A stretch of DNA of 64,000 nucleotides from Ulota crispa (lineage: Eukaryota > Streptophyta > Bryopsida > Orthotrichales > Orthotrichaceae): the NCBI GenBank assembly GCA_963920765.1, contig OY987245.1, positions 4,418,727-4,482,726 on the forward strand, in the 5' to 3' direction. The translations under genes and the position numbers were made by a program. Below the pieces are notes generated by a model, which was not told the origin of the DNA, searched no databases, and saw only the letters and a list, made by a program, of their open reading frames with translations. Below are positions 1-14,671 of the stretch, piece by piece (within the stretch, counting starts at the first letter, position 1; every line of letters begins with the position of its first letter).

Positions 1-103
1 ATTCCTTCGCCTCACAATAGACTTGACAATTGTGATACGTATCGGTTTTCTCTTACATCTCCTACACATCATGAGCTTAATATCTGTTTTTTTTTTTTGG
101 CAG

Positions 104-1181
<1,078 letters not shown>

Positions 1182-1847
1182 ATACTAGAGGAAAGGAGAT
1201 GGATAGCACTTGTACGCCATTTCTGTTCATGCGTGTTGGCATGGGCGAAGACGAGTGAGAAATGGAATTGCAGATGGTGCGTTGCCCTGATGACTTGGGG
1301 TGTGATTCTCGGTGGTCTGGTGACGAATGCCTTTATTTTTTGTGAAGTGTTTTCGCACAGTTGATTCAGTGGGTAGCTGTATCGTGACATGGAGAGTTAG
1401 GGGTCGTTTATTTGCAATATTATCGACGCTGGTCTATTGTGTCTTCTGAATGAAATTGGGATTGTTTAGTTGAATACATGTTCATTTTGTTTGGCCGTTT
1501 GGCACATTGCATTGAAGCAGTAGTTTGTGTGTGTTTCAAAGCTTGTTCAAGGTGCATCATGTTTCTTTCTTATAATATGACTGACGTTTTACTTTGTGCG
1601 ACATGCTGTTTTAAGTATGCCAAGTGGTCTTTTTTATGCGCACTTTTTTGGGAATGAATTCGCAATCTCTTCCTCCGAGACTCAAGTTGATCCTGGCCAT
1701 TCATATTTTATTTGACCTTGTAGAACGACTGGTTTATCAGAGAATCGATGTAACTGAAGTCATATGTTGCAAACTGTGATACAGCGAAATCCTTAAACGC
1801 CGGTCACATCAAAACCTTTCAGAATAACTCCTTAATTCTGAACGAAG
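1182..1847. other. RPS15 3' untranslated and intergenic sequence
   Basis: No coding exon is seen. The first few hundred bases downstream of the RPS15 stop are probably its 3' UTR. The poly(A) site cannot be placed. The remainder is ordinary intergenic DNA up to the small hAT MITE. Confidence 0.5.
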
Positions 1848-1855
1848 GTAAGTAC

Positions 1856-2205
1856 CAGGGTTTTATTTAGGCTTTTGAAAGCCGGAAAGCTACAAAAACA
1901 AATTCAAACTGCAGGATTATACAAAAAAAAAATGAAGAAAAACTAGCGTAGTGGTGGCAGAAGTTGCTCAACGTAGAGAAAAGAACATTGTGATTTGTAG
2001 TCGATCAACTAGAAACTTACGCAAAAAAAGAGTAAAGACTAGTTTTTGGTTTTAGGAAAATTTGGTCACAATCAACAAGCTCAAAGTGTAGATACTTGCA
2101 GCCTAATTTTGCACTTAAAAAAATCTTGCAGCCATATCTGCATCATCAAAAAAAATTATCATATGGCTTGAGAAGCTGGCGGTCCAAAACCAAAAAAAAA
2201 CCCTG
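1856..2205. mobile_element. small non-autonomous hAT element (MITE), 350 bp
   Basis: The termini are CAGGGTTTT and AAAACCCTG. The flanks are gtaagtac (1848-1855) and ataagtac (2206-2213), an 8-bp target duplication with one mismatch. Termini and duplication length fit the hAT superfamily. The interior is A-rich with no coding capacity. It lies between the convergent RPS15 and ATX-like genes. Confidence 0.75.
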
Positions 2206-2698
2206 ATAAGTACGTGTGTGAGTTAGACCTAATGTTAATAATTTAGATACGACAAGCTATTCTGCAGGAAAGCAGAATATTTGTGCAAAAGATGGGGAAG
2301 ATGCATAAATGAAAGCTGCAAATTTGCGGGAGGTGTTACGCACTTAATAGGTGGAACATCTAAGCAAGTCTTTTAGTGAAAACTATAAGGTTTAAAAATT
2401 GTAAGGGGGGAAAGGACCAGCACAATTGGCCAGCAAGGTTTCAGCCCAAATTTCCTATAAATTTCGAAATTCTCTTTCACAAGCGAAAGATGTCCACTGC
2501 CTCCATGCTAGCGAAAAGAGAAAAAATTATACACATGCATGATAAATTTTCTAATAAAGAAAGCAATAAATAATTGCTTATTCCTGTTTGGCTGACTACG
2601 TTTCAGTCTAATCACAAAACTAGGTCTGAGAAAAAACCTAATCTAAATGGCAATTAACAGGCTGATACCGAAGAAAAAGAGAAGCTTTTACTCCTCTT
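2206..2698. other. intergenic sequence and ATX-like 3' UTR
   Basis: No exon is recognised on either strand. The part next to 2699 is downstream of the minus-strand ATX-like stop codon and is probably its 3' UTR. Confidence 0.45.
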
Positions 2699-5600
2699 CT
2701 AATTCATAAATTTTCGACAGTTTGAAGCTCCACAAAGACACGGCACTCTTTCTGTATCCTCTTCATCAAACCGGTAGTTATATCTGCAACCACGTCCACG
2801 TGGTGAGGAAAAGGTAAAAAAACAAAGAACATTTACCTTTAACCTACTTGCTTAGCAACACCTGATTAATAGTGGTCATTGTAGCAACTGAAATTAATCA
2901 TTTCGGGAAATATTAAATGAAGGTAACAAACTGAATTAATAGAAAGAAGAAATGATTACCTATGTTACTGAACAATAAAAATGGGTACTGAAGAAAGTCT
3001 TAATCAACTAAAGGCTTCCAAAAAGACTCACTAAATACATAGACTAGGGTTCATGAAAATGAAGGAAAATAAGGATTTTCTTACGTGAGTTCCTCCCCGG
3101 CTGCAATGTCTTTGCGTGCAATGAGTACAATGCGACTATCACCCTCTCCGTTTTCTCTCTGAAAATCCAGAATTTTGGCGTAACAGCTTGGATCGCACTG
3201 TAAACACACTCACAAAATGTACAGCGTAAGGAAATACCGCCACTGTCATCACGGTGGTGAATACAGCCACGTCAAGACAAAGATTTACCACAAGAATCCC
3301 ATGCTTTATGGCAACTAAACTACACCTCAACCCTGGAGTGGCAGCTTCTGTATCTCAAGAAGTTGAAATGAATCATTATAAAGCTTTAAGGACAACCAAT
3401 AGAAACAATAAATCATATCCAAAAGTTCTGAAAAGGAGAGTTTCGGCAAGTTCTGTACTTGGAAAAAAAATTCTAAAGAGGAGCCCCTGTTTTTAGTTAA
3501 TACGGTAGTTCGAGTACTAGGTTAGGAACAATAGATGGTAGAAATAGTTTCAGTACCAGTAGAATCCCAACAAGAGATAGCACGTACAGAGGCAGAAAGA
3601 AGGGATGAAGAATCTTCAACACGCTGTATAAACATAAAAACAGGTTCACACCACACTTGTGGAAAAAACTATTGGAAATGAGCAACTTACGGAGTGATTG
3701 ATGAGGCGTGCAATGTTGCCTTTATCAGTTGCATCAATAACTATCTCCTCGTTGATTTTGAACAGCTGATAAAATAAAAGCATGAGAGTAGAGTGAGTTT
3801 CACCAAGTGCATAACCTCCTCTTCTTGTTATAAAAAGAAAGCCAAGTTCTCAACTTGCAAAACGTAAAGACCACCAAGTACATGCTGGTCTAAGGTAGAA
3901 AATTACACCAAAGTAAAACATTTATTCTCTTCAGTAACATTGGTGATAAAAAGGGGATGGATAAGTAAGCTGTAACACGTACATAGCAATCTTTGCCCTC
4001 CTTTTTGTATCGAATCTCACGAAGGTCTGCAACACTGCCTCGTACACGCTCTCCTCTATACTCCACAACCTGATCACCAAGAGAATAATGAGCATATCAT
4101 GTTCCGAATTAAAGATTCTTAAGTTGGTATTCAATAAATAAGAACGTGCAAGAAATTTTTAAGAATGTGCAGATCACGAAAGAGGGGGCACGTAAGGTAA
4201 TTTAGAAAAATGTCATGTTGTTTACCATCTCCCCCTCTTGGATGGCACGCCGAGAAATGAGACCCCATCCGTGAATAGCAGACTTGCCAAAGCACACTGT
4301 TTTCTTCTCTGTTTGCTGTAATGAGAAACCAAAGAAAAACATTTCCACTTCAGTAACTGGAAACAAATAAATGAACCACAAGATGCTGGAACTCAAACAT
4401 ATCAACAAGCTGGTTTCCAATATGTTTAAACAACAGTACTGAACCAAGAGACATGATACTCATGTTCCAACACAACACAGCCGCATTTATGTATAAAATG
4501 ATTTCTGGTCATCGAGCATTGCCGTATGGTACCTGGAGAAACTTGAGTCGCTCTTCATTTGTGAAGACCTTCTCTTTTTTAGGGTCCAACACAGCGAATT
4601 CCTGAAAAAAGAAGTCAATACACAGTAAAACAAATGTTGCCTGGATAGTCTAGATTATATACTCCGGTTGACCATAAGTCACAAGCCATCTGTAGACTAG
4701 TTAAGCGTCCCATGTTACACGTATAATTCCTACAAAACATGGAACGGAAAAGAAATCTAAGATATGTACAAAATTATGCACACATTGGTGAAGATTGTTG
4801 GCGACATTAACTCATGTGAATTGAATCAGAAGTGTCCAAGGTAAGTGGTACTGCAAACTCAAAAAGAAATAAAAAACCTCACCCTTAAACTATTGATGTT
4901 TTCCACAGTATTCCAGGTGACACCTGTGACGCGATAGGCAACGGCCTTCCCTCGATTCTGTTGCACATCAAAGCTCGTTAGCTCAACTAAAAGACGAAAA
5001 AAAAAAAAAAAACATTGAGGTTCATATCCAGATGGACTGCCCTTCTTCTAGAGTATATATGGTAATTTGAATTCTTTATTATCCATTGGGAACGAGACTC
5101 TCGGGAACTTCAATGCAAGTTTTGAAGGAAATTAAATGACGGAATTAACTAGGTAAGTAACGTGAAATTGAAAAACCACCTTGTATTTGTCGTTTCTGTC
5201 GTAAGTGGAATAAGGCTGACATCTTGCTGCCGTTGAAGGGGTATCACTTTGGTTTTGCTCCAATGACTTGCCGACAGTACCCGAGGCATAGCCTCCAATC
5301 AAGCTTACAACGCTCTCCATGCCACTAGGCTCTTCAGCATCTTTCCTGACGGGAATTTTACCGGATGGTGACTTCAACATCAGGTGCATGTCTGGGCTTG
5401 GCGTTCTGCAGCATAAAATTCCGACATTGTAAGCAAACGTGGTACTGAACGCCTTCCATACAACTGATACAAACATACTAAACAGCACAGAAGCTAATAT
5501 GCTGAACAGGTACAAGATCAGAATCCTCTGACAAAACTCTGCATGAATCGAGATAGCATGTCCTTGAGCAACGTGTTCAACGCAAATGAAACTCTGTCAA

Positions 5601-8600
5601 TAAAAAGACCCATTTTTCTTGACAATTCAAGTATAAGCAGTAAGCTCACTTGTGTGTGCTGCAATACAAATTCATCTTCGTCATGGCGGTTCCGTTCTTG
5701 GTCACTGCCCTCATCTGAGCATGCACAAGAAATGTCACCAGTGTGAGTTGCCCATTTAAATCTTTCAAATTCAAAGCGAAGCTGGACATTCAACCAGTGA
5801 ACCTCCACTTGACCGAGAAATCAAAGAAGAGTAGCTTGGCCGGGCATTGATGTTTCATGCACTTTCTCAAAGTTGACATGTAAGAAAGACTAAAACAAAA
5901 ATACACCAGCACACCAACATTGTATCGACACAAGATAAAAAAGGGAAGAATCTGAGCAGATAAGCATGAAATGGAATATACCTCCATATGATAGCCAGCT
6001 CTGAATGCACACATGATATGAAATGGCCTTCGACAATTCTTATGGGCACAAATAAGACATACGCCATGCATTTGCTTGCATATTCCACATCTCTGTAACA
6101 AAGCACACGCAATCTTAGTTGATCGAATTCAAAAGTGAGCGGCATTACCAAATTCCATACGTTCTAGAATGAGAGAACAAAAGTCACGATGCTTAATTTT
6201 TCGTTTGGGCCCTCGCATTCACCTCCAAATGCTTGCGAGGTTCAGAGAAGTATAAGCTGTCCATACAAGGAAATGACAGTCAACAGTTATGTTGCCATCA
6301 TGCAGCTTCTAGAAATCAGAGAACTCAATCCTAGTGTGCGCTAGAAGAACTTCAGAGCGTCGAGTAGGTGGTTTACCTGCTGAAAGCTGTTCAGGTGAAT
6401 GTTAAGGAGGCCCTCAGCTGGTTGCATTTTTACTATATTTCTGAACCTTACTTCAGGTACAAACCATGCACAAGTCACATGCACCCACAAGTTTGCAGTA
6501 TTTGACGGCTTTAGTGCTCCACCTGTTAGAATGTAGCACAATGCAATTCGAGTGAGCATTACTTGGCATGTGATTAACACAAATTTTGAAGTATACGTAA
6601 GCGGTCTAGTGAAAAGGAGAAAAATACTGTGCACTGGCTTGTCTTATTAGCATACATAGAATGGTCTGTTTATAGGAGCAAAACCACACAAACCTCTATC
6701 CAAAGTTCTCTAATAACCAGAAAATTAGGACACTAACCTCTCACAGGACACAGACAGCATTCTCGTTCAACTTCTGGTGTTTCACAAGCACTGCATACCC
6801 ACGATCCTACGCTTTCTGATGCTTTCACACCATAACACTCCTCATGTACTGCAACCTGGCAACTATACCATCAAGCGAGAAAGGCTGGTCAGTGAAATAA
6901 TAAAGTTCATTCCACACTCAAGAGAAAATGAAGAAAGAGCAGATATCCCATCCCCTCCTAATAGCCATGATTTGCTCAAGTGTAGAAAACAAGTCTCGGA
7001 GAAGAAAACAAATGCACACACAGTCACATCAGTTAAAGAGAACAAGTAAACAATACCGATTGCAGATGATCATCTTATTGTGATGCCAATCTTCAACCAT
7101 GCGACATACAGCACATCTCTCTGAGGTCCAGGTTGAGTTCACCGGCTCATACGGTTCTGTGAGACGTCATTAATTGTTGTCAAGACGCATTCGGTGTGAG
7201 AAATAGGCTCAAAATTCAAACAGGTATTCAGTAAACTGTCGAAATAACCAACGAACTAGTTGGGAAGCATCAGTTCAAACTTAAATAAACACAAAGAAGT
7301 CGTTTTGAAATCAATAGAATGAAATGAACAGCACGGACAAGTTCAAAGTGGCAAATATTCCGCATACTTTAAAGAGTTACAAACAGGCATTGCAATAACA
7401 AGGCGCAGAAATCTAGGGAGACGTTAGATGATTGCTTACGGTCGAGAACGGCAAGCAAAGCCTGTTCCCTGCTTCTGGCAGGAACAAGATCAGGTCCTTC
7501 GTATCCGAGCCCAAGAACACCATCACTCAACATAGCTTTCAACTGCACAATATCTCAAACCAGGAAGCAGGGCCATTGAGCACTAGACAAGTTTCCCTTG
7601 GCCCATGCGTATGTGTGCAAAACCACCACATACCAAAGCATCTAAAAAATAATAAAGTGATTACTGTCTGTCATTCCCATTTCATGAATGCACACAACAC
7701 GATGGGTACAACAAAGACCCAGATTCTTTATAACGAATCACCGTATTTAAGAGAGGAAATTCTTGAAATATATAAAAGACCATAAACCAAATGAAGTGGA
7801 TTACAGACATCACGTTTGGAACTACCATAAACATAGATTGAGCATGCAGCAGTGAACTCTTCTCATCTCTGCTGAAATAGCACAGTTAATATTCGTGGAT
7901 CACATTTGTATGCAAAATGAAGAAGATATAACTCACCCATACAAACAAAGGCTGTTCCTCGCCTTTTAGACGGATACTTTCCTTCCATTTCTTTTTTCGA
8001 CATCCTGTATGTCTCTCCCACTCCGATGGTCTCATGGGATGCTTGTTGCCTTCGCAGTCGCTACACTTACAAATGACCCTGATTACCCCACAAGGTCAAG
8101 CCTAGGTAAGTCGAAACATCAATATATCGATAATTTCTCAAGCTGGAATCAAGACCTTCAAGTGCTAGTGTGCAACGTCGAAATAAATAAAAGGACACTT
8201 CAATATCATATCAATCACCGACTTTCACAAAAATCCTCATCTTAAAGTAACTTTGCAAATCCGTAAGTGGATACCTTGTAATATAACCATTACTATTTCC
8301 AAATCCGATATTATGGCCTGCAAAACTTACTCGTGTTTCCGTGGCAGATAATCGCCCTCCACATGTGTGCAAATAACAGTCAACCTCTCAGGAGCAACAT
8401 AAGAAGCATTTAAGCCTCTCCCAATCCTGAATCCAGCAAAAACTCAATTGTGTAAGGAACAATCCAAGGGCGTCAATACACACTAGTAGTTGCACACTAA
8501 CCACCGAAAAACCAACTGAAAAAGCACAGAAACCCCGAAAAGAAAAATAAGTTGTCTCCTCGATAAAACTCAACAAGGCTCAAGAATCTAAAAAACGAGA

Positions 8601-11600
8601 GGACGTACTTTTCAGCTAATTTGCGCTTTGGAGGACTTCCCGAGAGTTTACGCTTTCTGCACTCCGGGCACTGATATGAACCTCCTTCTGACAATTCCTG
8701 TGTAGCAAAGAATGTCAAACTCTGGAGTTCAGTATTCTTCCAGATTTAGCGAGAAGCAAGTACTCTTCGATCTTTAAGAAGATAAGAGAAAAAAATGCTG
8801 TGTGAAAGAATACGCTGTAATAAGACAGTGGGTCGCCAAGGTGTTTTTGTAATACCACGAAAAGAAAATGCCTCCGCGGTCTCTCCCTAAGCAATTACAA
8901 ACATGACTCACCTTCAACTTTTTAGCTGTTAGCTTGTCACAATCCGCATGCACCCAAATCTGGCATAGATCACATTGTGCCTACGAATGACGATGGAGAC
9001 AGGTCAGTTACCTAAAAAAACTCACCGCAAGTTAGAAACGAATAGTTTACGTAAATCTTAAGACAGCAGCTCACATTAAAAACATGCACATCAGAGCTAC
9101 GTTTTGTTTCACTACTCACAAAATTGCTTTTGTCGTTCGGAAGCCACACTCGCTTGCAGGCGCCACAGTATTGCTTTGATTTGTATAGCTGATAAGACGT
9201 TACCCAGAACGACGTTAAAGTGGACTGCTTCTCACAATTTCGGATGGTACTAAATCGTATAACTTAGAACTACACAAAGACTATGATAAGGATATAGATA
9301 AAGCACTAATAACTCGCAAGCAACAACGAGTCTCCATACCTTCACACAATGCTTGCAAAGCAGGTTTGCCTTGGCAGAATCCTTTTTCGGAACCGGTAGC
9401 TGAACTCCGCAACCAGGACATACCCGTTTCGCTTTTGCACTCCCGGCTGTTCCCTGTACAAGACTAAAAATTAGTTTATGAATTATCCAGCACTAAGTAT
9501 CCTGATGCACACAAACTACACTTCAGTTGATGTGTGAACAGCTCCAACCACAAGCACCGACAAAAGTATGCTAATGATGTACCTTCACGAGTGCCTTCGG
9601 CAACGAGGTCTCAACTCCAATAGAAACGTCATCTTCTGCCTCCTCGGACTCCACCACAGAAGATCTTGTTGCATTCGAAGCCATGGAAGGATGCACTTTT
9701 CCTGGTGCAGCATCGTGGCCCTCATCGTAACCCTCGTCAGCCAGCCGAGCTTCAATAATAGATTGTACAAAGTCACTCGGGCGACTTCTGTTCAACTGCG
9801 TTTGTGACTGAAATCTGAAGAAAAAAAACAAGCAGTTTCATAGAAGGTCTTCAAACTGGATACATTCAAGAGGGCACCCTACAAAAACAGTTAGAATTTC
9901 GAGATATCTATGTATGATGAAGGTAGTAACTTCTGTCAACAAACCAAGAACTAATGACTACAGATCAACAAGGACAGAAACAACAAAATCCATTGCGTTG
10001 TTAAACCAATGCAATGCTCGAAGACGATAACTCACCTTTCTAAGTAAGTATTGAACGGAAATATCATCCCTTGCTTCACCCAAGCATAGTCCTGTTGCAA
10101 AAGGAAAAAATAAGTTAAAATCCGAGAGGAAAGGAGATTGGGTCTGGATGACAGCAACACAAAAATACTGTGCGAGTTGAGACAATCTTTCAGTAATCGA
10201 ACCTAAGTTTGAAACAAACATTTAAATTTCAGTGTTTCCTACCTCAGTTCCGATAACACTGATAAAAGGAAGGATCCAATACAACTTGGGTATCCCAATT
10301 CAACTCAATGAGGAATATCACATACCCGGGAGTGTTTTCCTTTAGAGGACGACGGCCCATAGAACATGACACAGAGACGGTTTGGCAAAGACAGCTCAAG
10401 GACCATGGGCGGAGCTTCCCGAAAGGGATCAATAACCCTGGCAGGCCAAAAAGGGTCATTCCGTTTCCCCGACTTTGCCCAAACAATTTCGCCTATATCA
10501 AAACCTTCGAGCTTATACACATCCGGATAACCGATCCCCTTGATTCCTTTCCCTTCAGCATCCAAGCCATCTAGGTCTCCAGAGCCTTGAAATGACCTTG
10601 ACGGACTGTCCTTTATGTCACCAAAATCACCGACTGTGTAATAATCCAACGCCTCACAACAGAAAGTCTCTTCCCCGAAGTGTTTGCGAGCTTTCTTCAG
10701 AGCAGCACCATTGCTTTCGTGACCGCTGTTTTTGGTCCGCTTCTTTGTATTTGGAAGCAAAGATATGCCCTGCTTGATCTCCACATCCAGAGGCTGGTTT
10801 CGAGCAACCTTGGGCCCTCCCTTCTTCAGAGGCTCCACAACCGAGTCTTTGAACCGAGAAGGCAAGGCCTGTGCCCGTCCACGTTTCGACCTTACGAGAG
10901 CACTGGGCTCCTCCGGGGGTTTCAGAGGCCGTCTGTCGTCCTCCTCTCCCTCGGTGTCAAAGTCAGATTCTTCCTCGACTACAGAAACAGCCACTTTGCG
11001 AACCCCGTGTCTTATCAAAACACCTGAGGCTCGAGGTGGTTTTGCGCCGTCATCCTCACCCCATCTAGAAGTGCCCACATTCCTCTTCATGGCGGGTGAT
11101 ACTCTAGACTTTGCGGGATAAGGTGAGCTGCTAGCAGAACCGACATCTTTGCTAAACTCCTGCTTGACGGGTAACATCCGAGAGTTCCACATCCCTCGCA
11201 ACGGACACGAGATTTGCATTACAGGCACCGACACGTGACCCCGGGCGAACTCGTCGTCTGTTCCCTCAAGAGACTTCCGATGGCCGCGTCGTATGACCTT
11301 TCTCTTTGGGACGGCGATGTCCACTTGCTGAGCATAACCCTTCCTCTTTACCGGTCCTGCCCCATGTCGACTCTCGACATGCTCGTTTCCTTCCGAAAGC
11401 TTCATTTGAGCTGTGAAAGAAGACCCTGAAGCAACCTGCAAGCCCCATTTCCATAAGAAAAAACTTACAACAGCCAAAACAGAGAAATGGAATCGAAATA
11501 ACATAGATCTTGAGACAAAGAAACAGTAAGTTAGTTGACAAACGTTCGACATTGCAAAAACACTTTACCAGAACGAAAGCTTGTAAAAAAGATTCCTACC

Positions 11601-12215
11601 TGTGCAGCTTCCACTAGCACACCAAGACCCCCAGCAGCTACATTGTGCCGATTGCCGAACGGCAAGGACATCAGACCGCCTTCCTCTTTCACCGAACTAC
11701 ATTTGACTAGCTCTCGCTCCTCCCCACTTGACATCAACATGCAAAGTTCTGCGTTCCCAGTTGAGGATCCACTTGCTTCAATACCACCTACGGATTCACA
11801 AAAGAGAAACGTTAGATTACCACGTATATTCCAATCTAATCAACGTAACAGATTCTAGGAAGCTAATAGAAGAAACTGCAAACTTCAAGTCATCTTGAAT
11901 GTGCTTTCTAACAACAAAACAACGACAATGAACAAGCCATAACAAACCTAAAGATAAACTCTCGGTTAATCTACACTCCCAGATATTATGAAACATTCCT
12001 GAAGGTTACCAGTTAGTATACAAACGTGTCACAAAAAAAATTACAAAGGAATTACGAACGATTCAATCAAATTCTATTAAAAGGTTATGCAAACCTGAAG
12101 GGATGATCTCGACTACACTCACGGACAGAGTACCAGAACCGGATGCGCCAGGTCGAGAAATGGAGGATTCCTTGCCATCAGGTTCGCTATCAAATTCTCG
12201 AAGTTTCAAGTCCAT
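2699..12215 (-). CDS. histone-lysine N-methyltransferase, ATX3/4/5-like (trithorax class)
   Basis: Twenty-five GT-AG exons read from ATG at 12215 to TAG at 2699-2701: 12215-12095, 11787-11600, 11435-10326, 10091-10036, 9814-9583, 9453-9340, 9188-9120, 8980-8912, 8697-8609, 8426-8331, 8078-7937, 7542-7440, 7156-7057, 6862-6738, 6522-6377, 6092-5982, 5714-5650, 5405-5180, 4957-4883, 4601-4533, 4315-4226, 4069-3983, 3765-3691, 3197-3085, 2783-2699. They total 3756 nt (1251 residues) with every phase consistent. Approximate domains: acidic/basic N-terminus 1-410; PWWP 415-495 (EIVWAKSGKR, CVMFYG, DYAWVKQGMIFPF); zinc-binding region and first PHD 575-675 (YCGACK, CDLCQIWVHADCD); extended PHD 800-985 (ERCAVCRMVEDW, WVHVTCAWF, RCGICKQMHG); SET 1103-1230 (HGWGL, RLINHSCDPSCYAK, GEELTYNY); post-SET CxCxxxxC at the C-terminus. 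No FYRN/FYRC is found, which places it with ATX3/4/5 rather than ATX1/2. Family role: nuclear H3K4 methylation. An in-frame TAA six bases upstream supports the start. Confidence 0.95.
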
Positions 12216-12250
12216 AGTTTACTTGTCAACAATGACTAATTCTTCAAGTG

Positions 12251-12442
12251 TCACTCATTCTCCGCACCCTCACCCAAGGAAGCAATTGCTTCACAGGTGC
12301 AATTCCTCCTCGCCGCCATAGACAAGTGCCTCTCTAACATACTAATGAGAAACCATCCGTTGTGAAATAAAGCAGCATCTGCTGAGGCCTCTGCAAAGGT
12401 CAATTCCACGTTACCAACAGTATCAGTTCCTCCGAACATCAC
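12251..12442 (-). promoter_or_regulatory. possible upstream ORF in the ATX-like 5' leader (63 codons)
   Basis: An ATG at 12442 opens a 63-codon frame that stops at 12251, 36 bases before the ATX-like start. If transcription begins upstream of 12442 this would be a uORF that could reduce main-ORF translation. The peptide resembles nothing recognised. The transcription start is not visible, so this is an inference from position only. Confidence 0.3.
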
Positions 12443-13765
12443 AGTTTGCGGCGAAGTTCGAAAGATAGGACAGGTAACACTCTAACTCCTACTAAAAACA
12501 AAGACCATTTCAGTCGATCGTATTGTGCAAAATGCAATTCAGATACGGCCGAAATTTGATATCGTTAAAACCAGCGAAGAACTTGCACCTGTTGCTCGAT
12601 AAGTAAACGAAATAAAACCATAAAAAGAAGCCCTTATATGACCTACTCGAAATTGGTAAAAAAAGCAGACTTGAGACACAATTTAGTTTCTTAGTCACGG
12701 AAGGGATAACAAATAATAAGACTGTCAAAACATAAGCGGAATACTAAATGAGCCCTGTGAACGTATGATACGATTTGATCGCAGAAAGCTATATTATGAA
12801 ATAAACAAAAAACTCTAACTCGGCGAAATCCCGGGGTGCGGAGAATTTGACAGCTGAATTGGACAAATATCTCTATGACAACTCCCACAAGCGTCGACCT
12901 ATCTCATTCTTTTAGATCCATGATACAATATTAGTGCCTTCGCCAGATAAGAAACTCTTTAGATTTCCGAATTTTGAAAATTTGAAACTGGTCCGATTAC
13001 GAGGTGGTGGAAAACCGTTCCTGTTTTTCACTCTGTATTGATAAAAGTCTTCAAAAACAGAGGCGACGACGGCCTTGCAATTGAGAATCCAGTATCGCGC
13101 ACACAGTGCGAGATGTTTCACGGAATTATTGGCCGCAAGCCGCTACAACAGCGCTTCGCGACTTCACGACGACGAATTCAATATAGTTTGTTTCTACCCG
13201 ACCAACCTCGACGCTACGACGACCATGCGCATTTCAGGACAAAAGCAGGAGCGAAGGAGCAAAGTTAGTCGGATGGACGGCAATCCGATGACCGACCGGC
13301 CTCGTCGCGCCTCTTTAGCGAACGCAAACTCGAACAATCGCGCACTCAGATAGGGTTGTCAATGTCCGAGCTGTAGATTGACAAAAACCCGAAGGCGAAG
13401 CTACATCATGCGCCGCATTCGAATTCGACATTCGCGATACCGTTCCTCCCCGCAGGACATTTCAATTCAGCGAGCGCGGAAGATCTCAACGAAGAACCGC
13501 TCAGCTTAGAAAAAGCCTCACAGAATATTACACGAAAACTCGTCTCGTATATCCCCCGTTCTAAGCCATCCCGCAGCCGTCAAAAATCGTCCACAACGGT
13601 ACAGAGCAAGCGCAATGATCACGGCACCGAAATCTGTTCTCGCGATCATCGGATTCCTAATTGATCGTTCCCTGACTACTGATAACGCGGATTCCCACTC
13701 GCGATGGCAACAATGTCCGGCGAACCACAGACATGGACGGAAACCATCGCGCAATCATCGGACAA

Positions 13766-13805
<40 letters not shown>

Positions 13806-14670
13806 AAGAGAGAAAGAGAAGGCGAGATAGAACAACGTGCGTATCTGCAAGCGCGCAAACTAGCAACATTCAATCCAACACCGAAAACCGCGAGAAAACC
13901 AAGCAGATTCCAGAAACGCGCAGCGAAGTACTCACCGAAATGCAGCAGAGCGCATTCACAATTCCATCGCAGCTGAATCACACAAACGCGCCTGCGCGCA
14001 ACGATCTCGCCGACAGGAACGCACCAATTTCACCGAAGCTCGAGCATCACCATCATGCTACCGCTACTGCTGCTGTTGTTACCCCCGGCGACTCGAGCGT
14101 CCTGGTGATCGCTCCCCGCCTGTGCTAAACCCTACCGCAAATTGACAACACTAGGGAAATCGCGCCACCAAATGGTTTCAATTCTTGCATCCCGCCTCAT
14201 CGCGAGGAGCAGGGCTCCTCACTGGACATCCAAGCTCCCGCGGGTCACCGCCGCGGCCAAAATCCCTCAAACCGTGCCTCCAAGTGGCGATGGCGACGCA
14301 AGAAAACGACGTTACAGTGCGCGCGCGCGCGTCTCCGCAAGCAAACTCAAACCCCGAGGAAGCGTGCGCGATGCGAGCGCAGACAATGGACGACGATTGC
14401 AGGGGTGCACCAGCAACAACAACGACAACGCAAAGCGAGGGAAGGGAAGGCAAGCGCAAAGGCAAAGGGCAGGGACGACAAGCCGGGCGGGGGGGGCCGT
14501 CTTGCGCTGCATCTTTATCTTTTTCTCTCCTTCTTTTTCTTTCCTACCCCTTGCCTCCGCCTCCAGGGTCGAGCGGGCCCGGCCCGCCCGTCCTCGCCAT
14601 CCCAGCACAACGGGACAACGGGAGTTTCAGCCCCCTCGTGTTCCCTCCTCGTTCTATTGTGTTCCCTTGT
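12443..14670. promoter_or_regulatory. presumed 5' leader and promoter region of the ATX-like gene
   Basis: This stretch is richer in G+C and CpG than the flanking DNA, especially 13100-13500 and 14140-14660, with an alternating GC run at about 14321-14332. Overlapping open frames in all directions at 14140-14745 reflect composition, not coding. No TATA box or transcription start can be assigned with confidence. The region may include 5' UTR introns. Confidence 0.45.
13769..13797. repeat. (AG)n microsatellite
   Basis: About fourteen uninterrupted AG dinucleotides, followed to about 13825 by imperfect GA-rich repeats. It lies upstream of the ATX-like gene. GAGA tracts near plant promoters can bind BBR/BPC factors; whether this one does is unknown. 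Confidence 0.9.
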
Positions 14671-14671
14671 T

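Noticed and set aside
5518-5808. Acidic 96-codon minus-strand frame near 5.7 kb as an ATX-like exon
   Set aside because: Its phase does not join the next exon. The alternative frame in 5714-5650 matches the family and joins in phase.
5790-6101. Reading the ATX-like PHD exon straight on into downstream sequence
   Set aside because: The frame after YHME is intron. Using GAG|GTATAT to the acceptor before 5714 restores the expected TKNG...TKM motif with correct phase.
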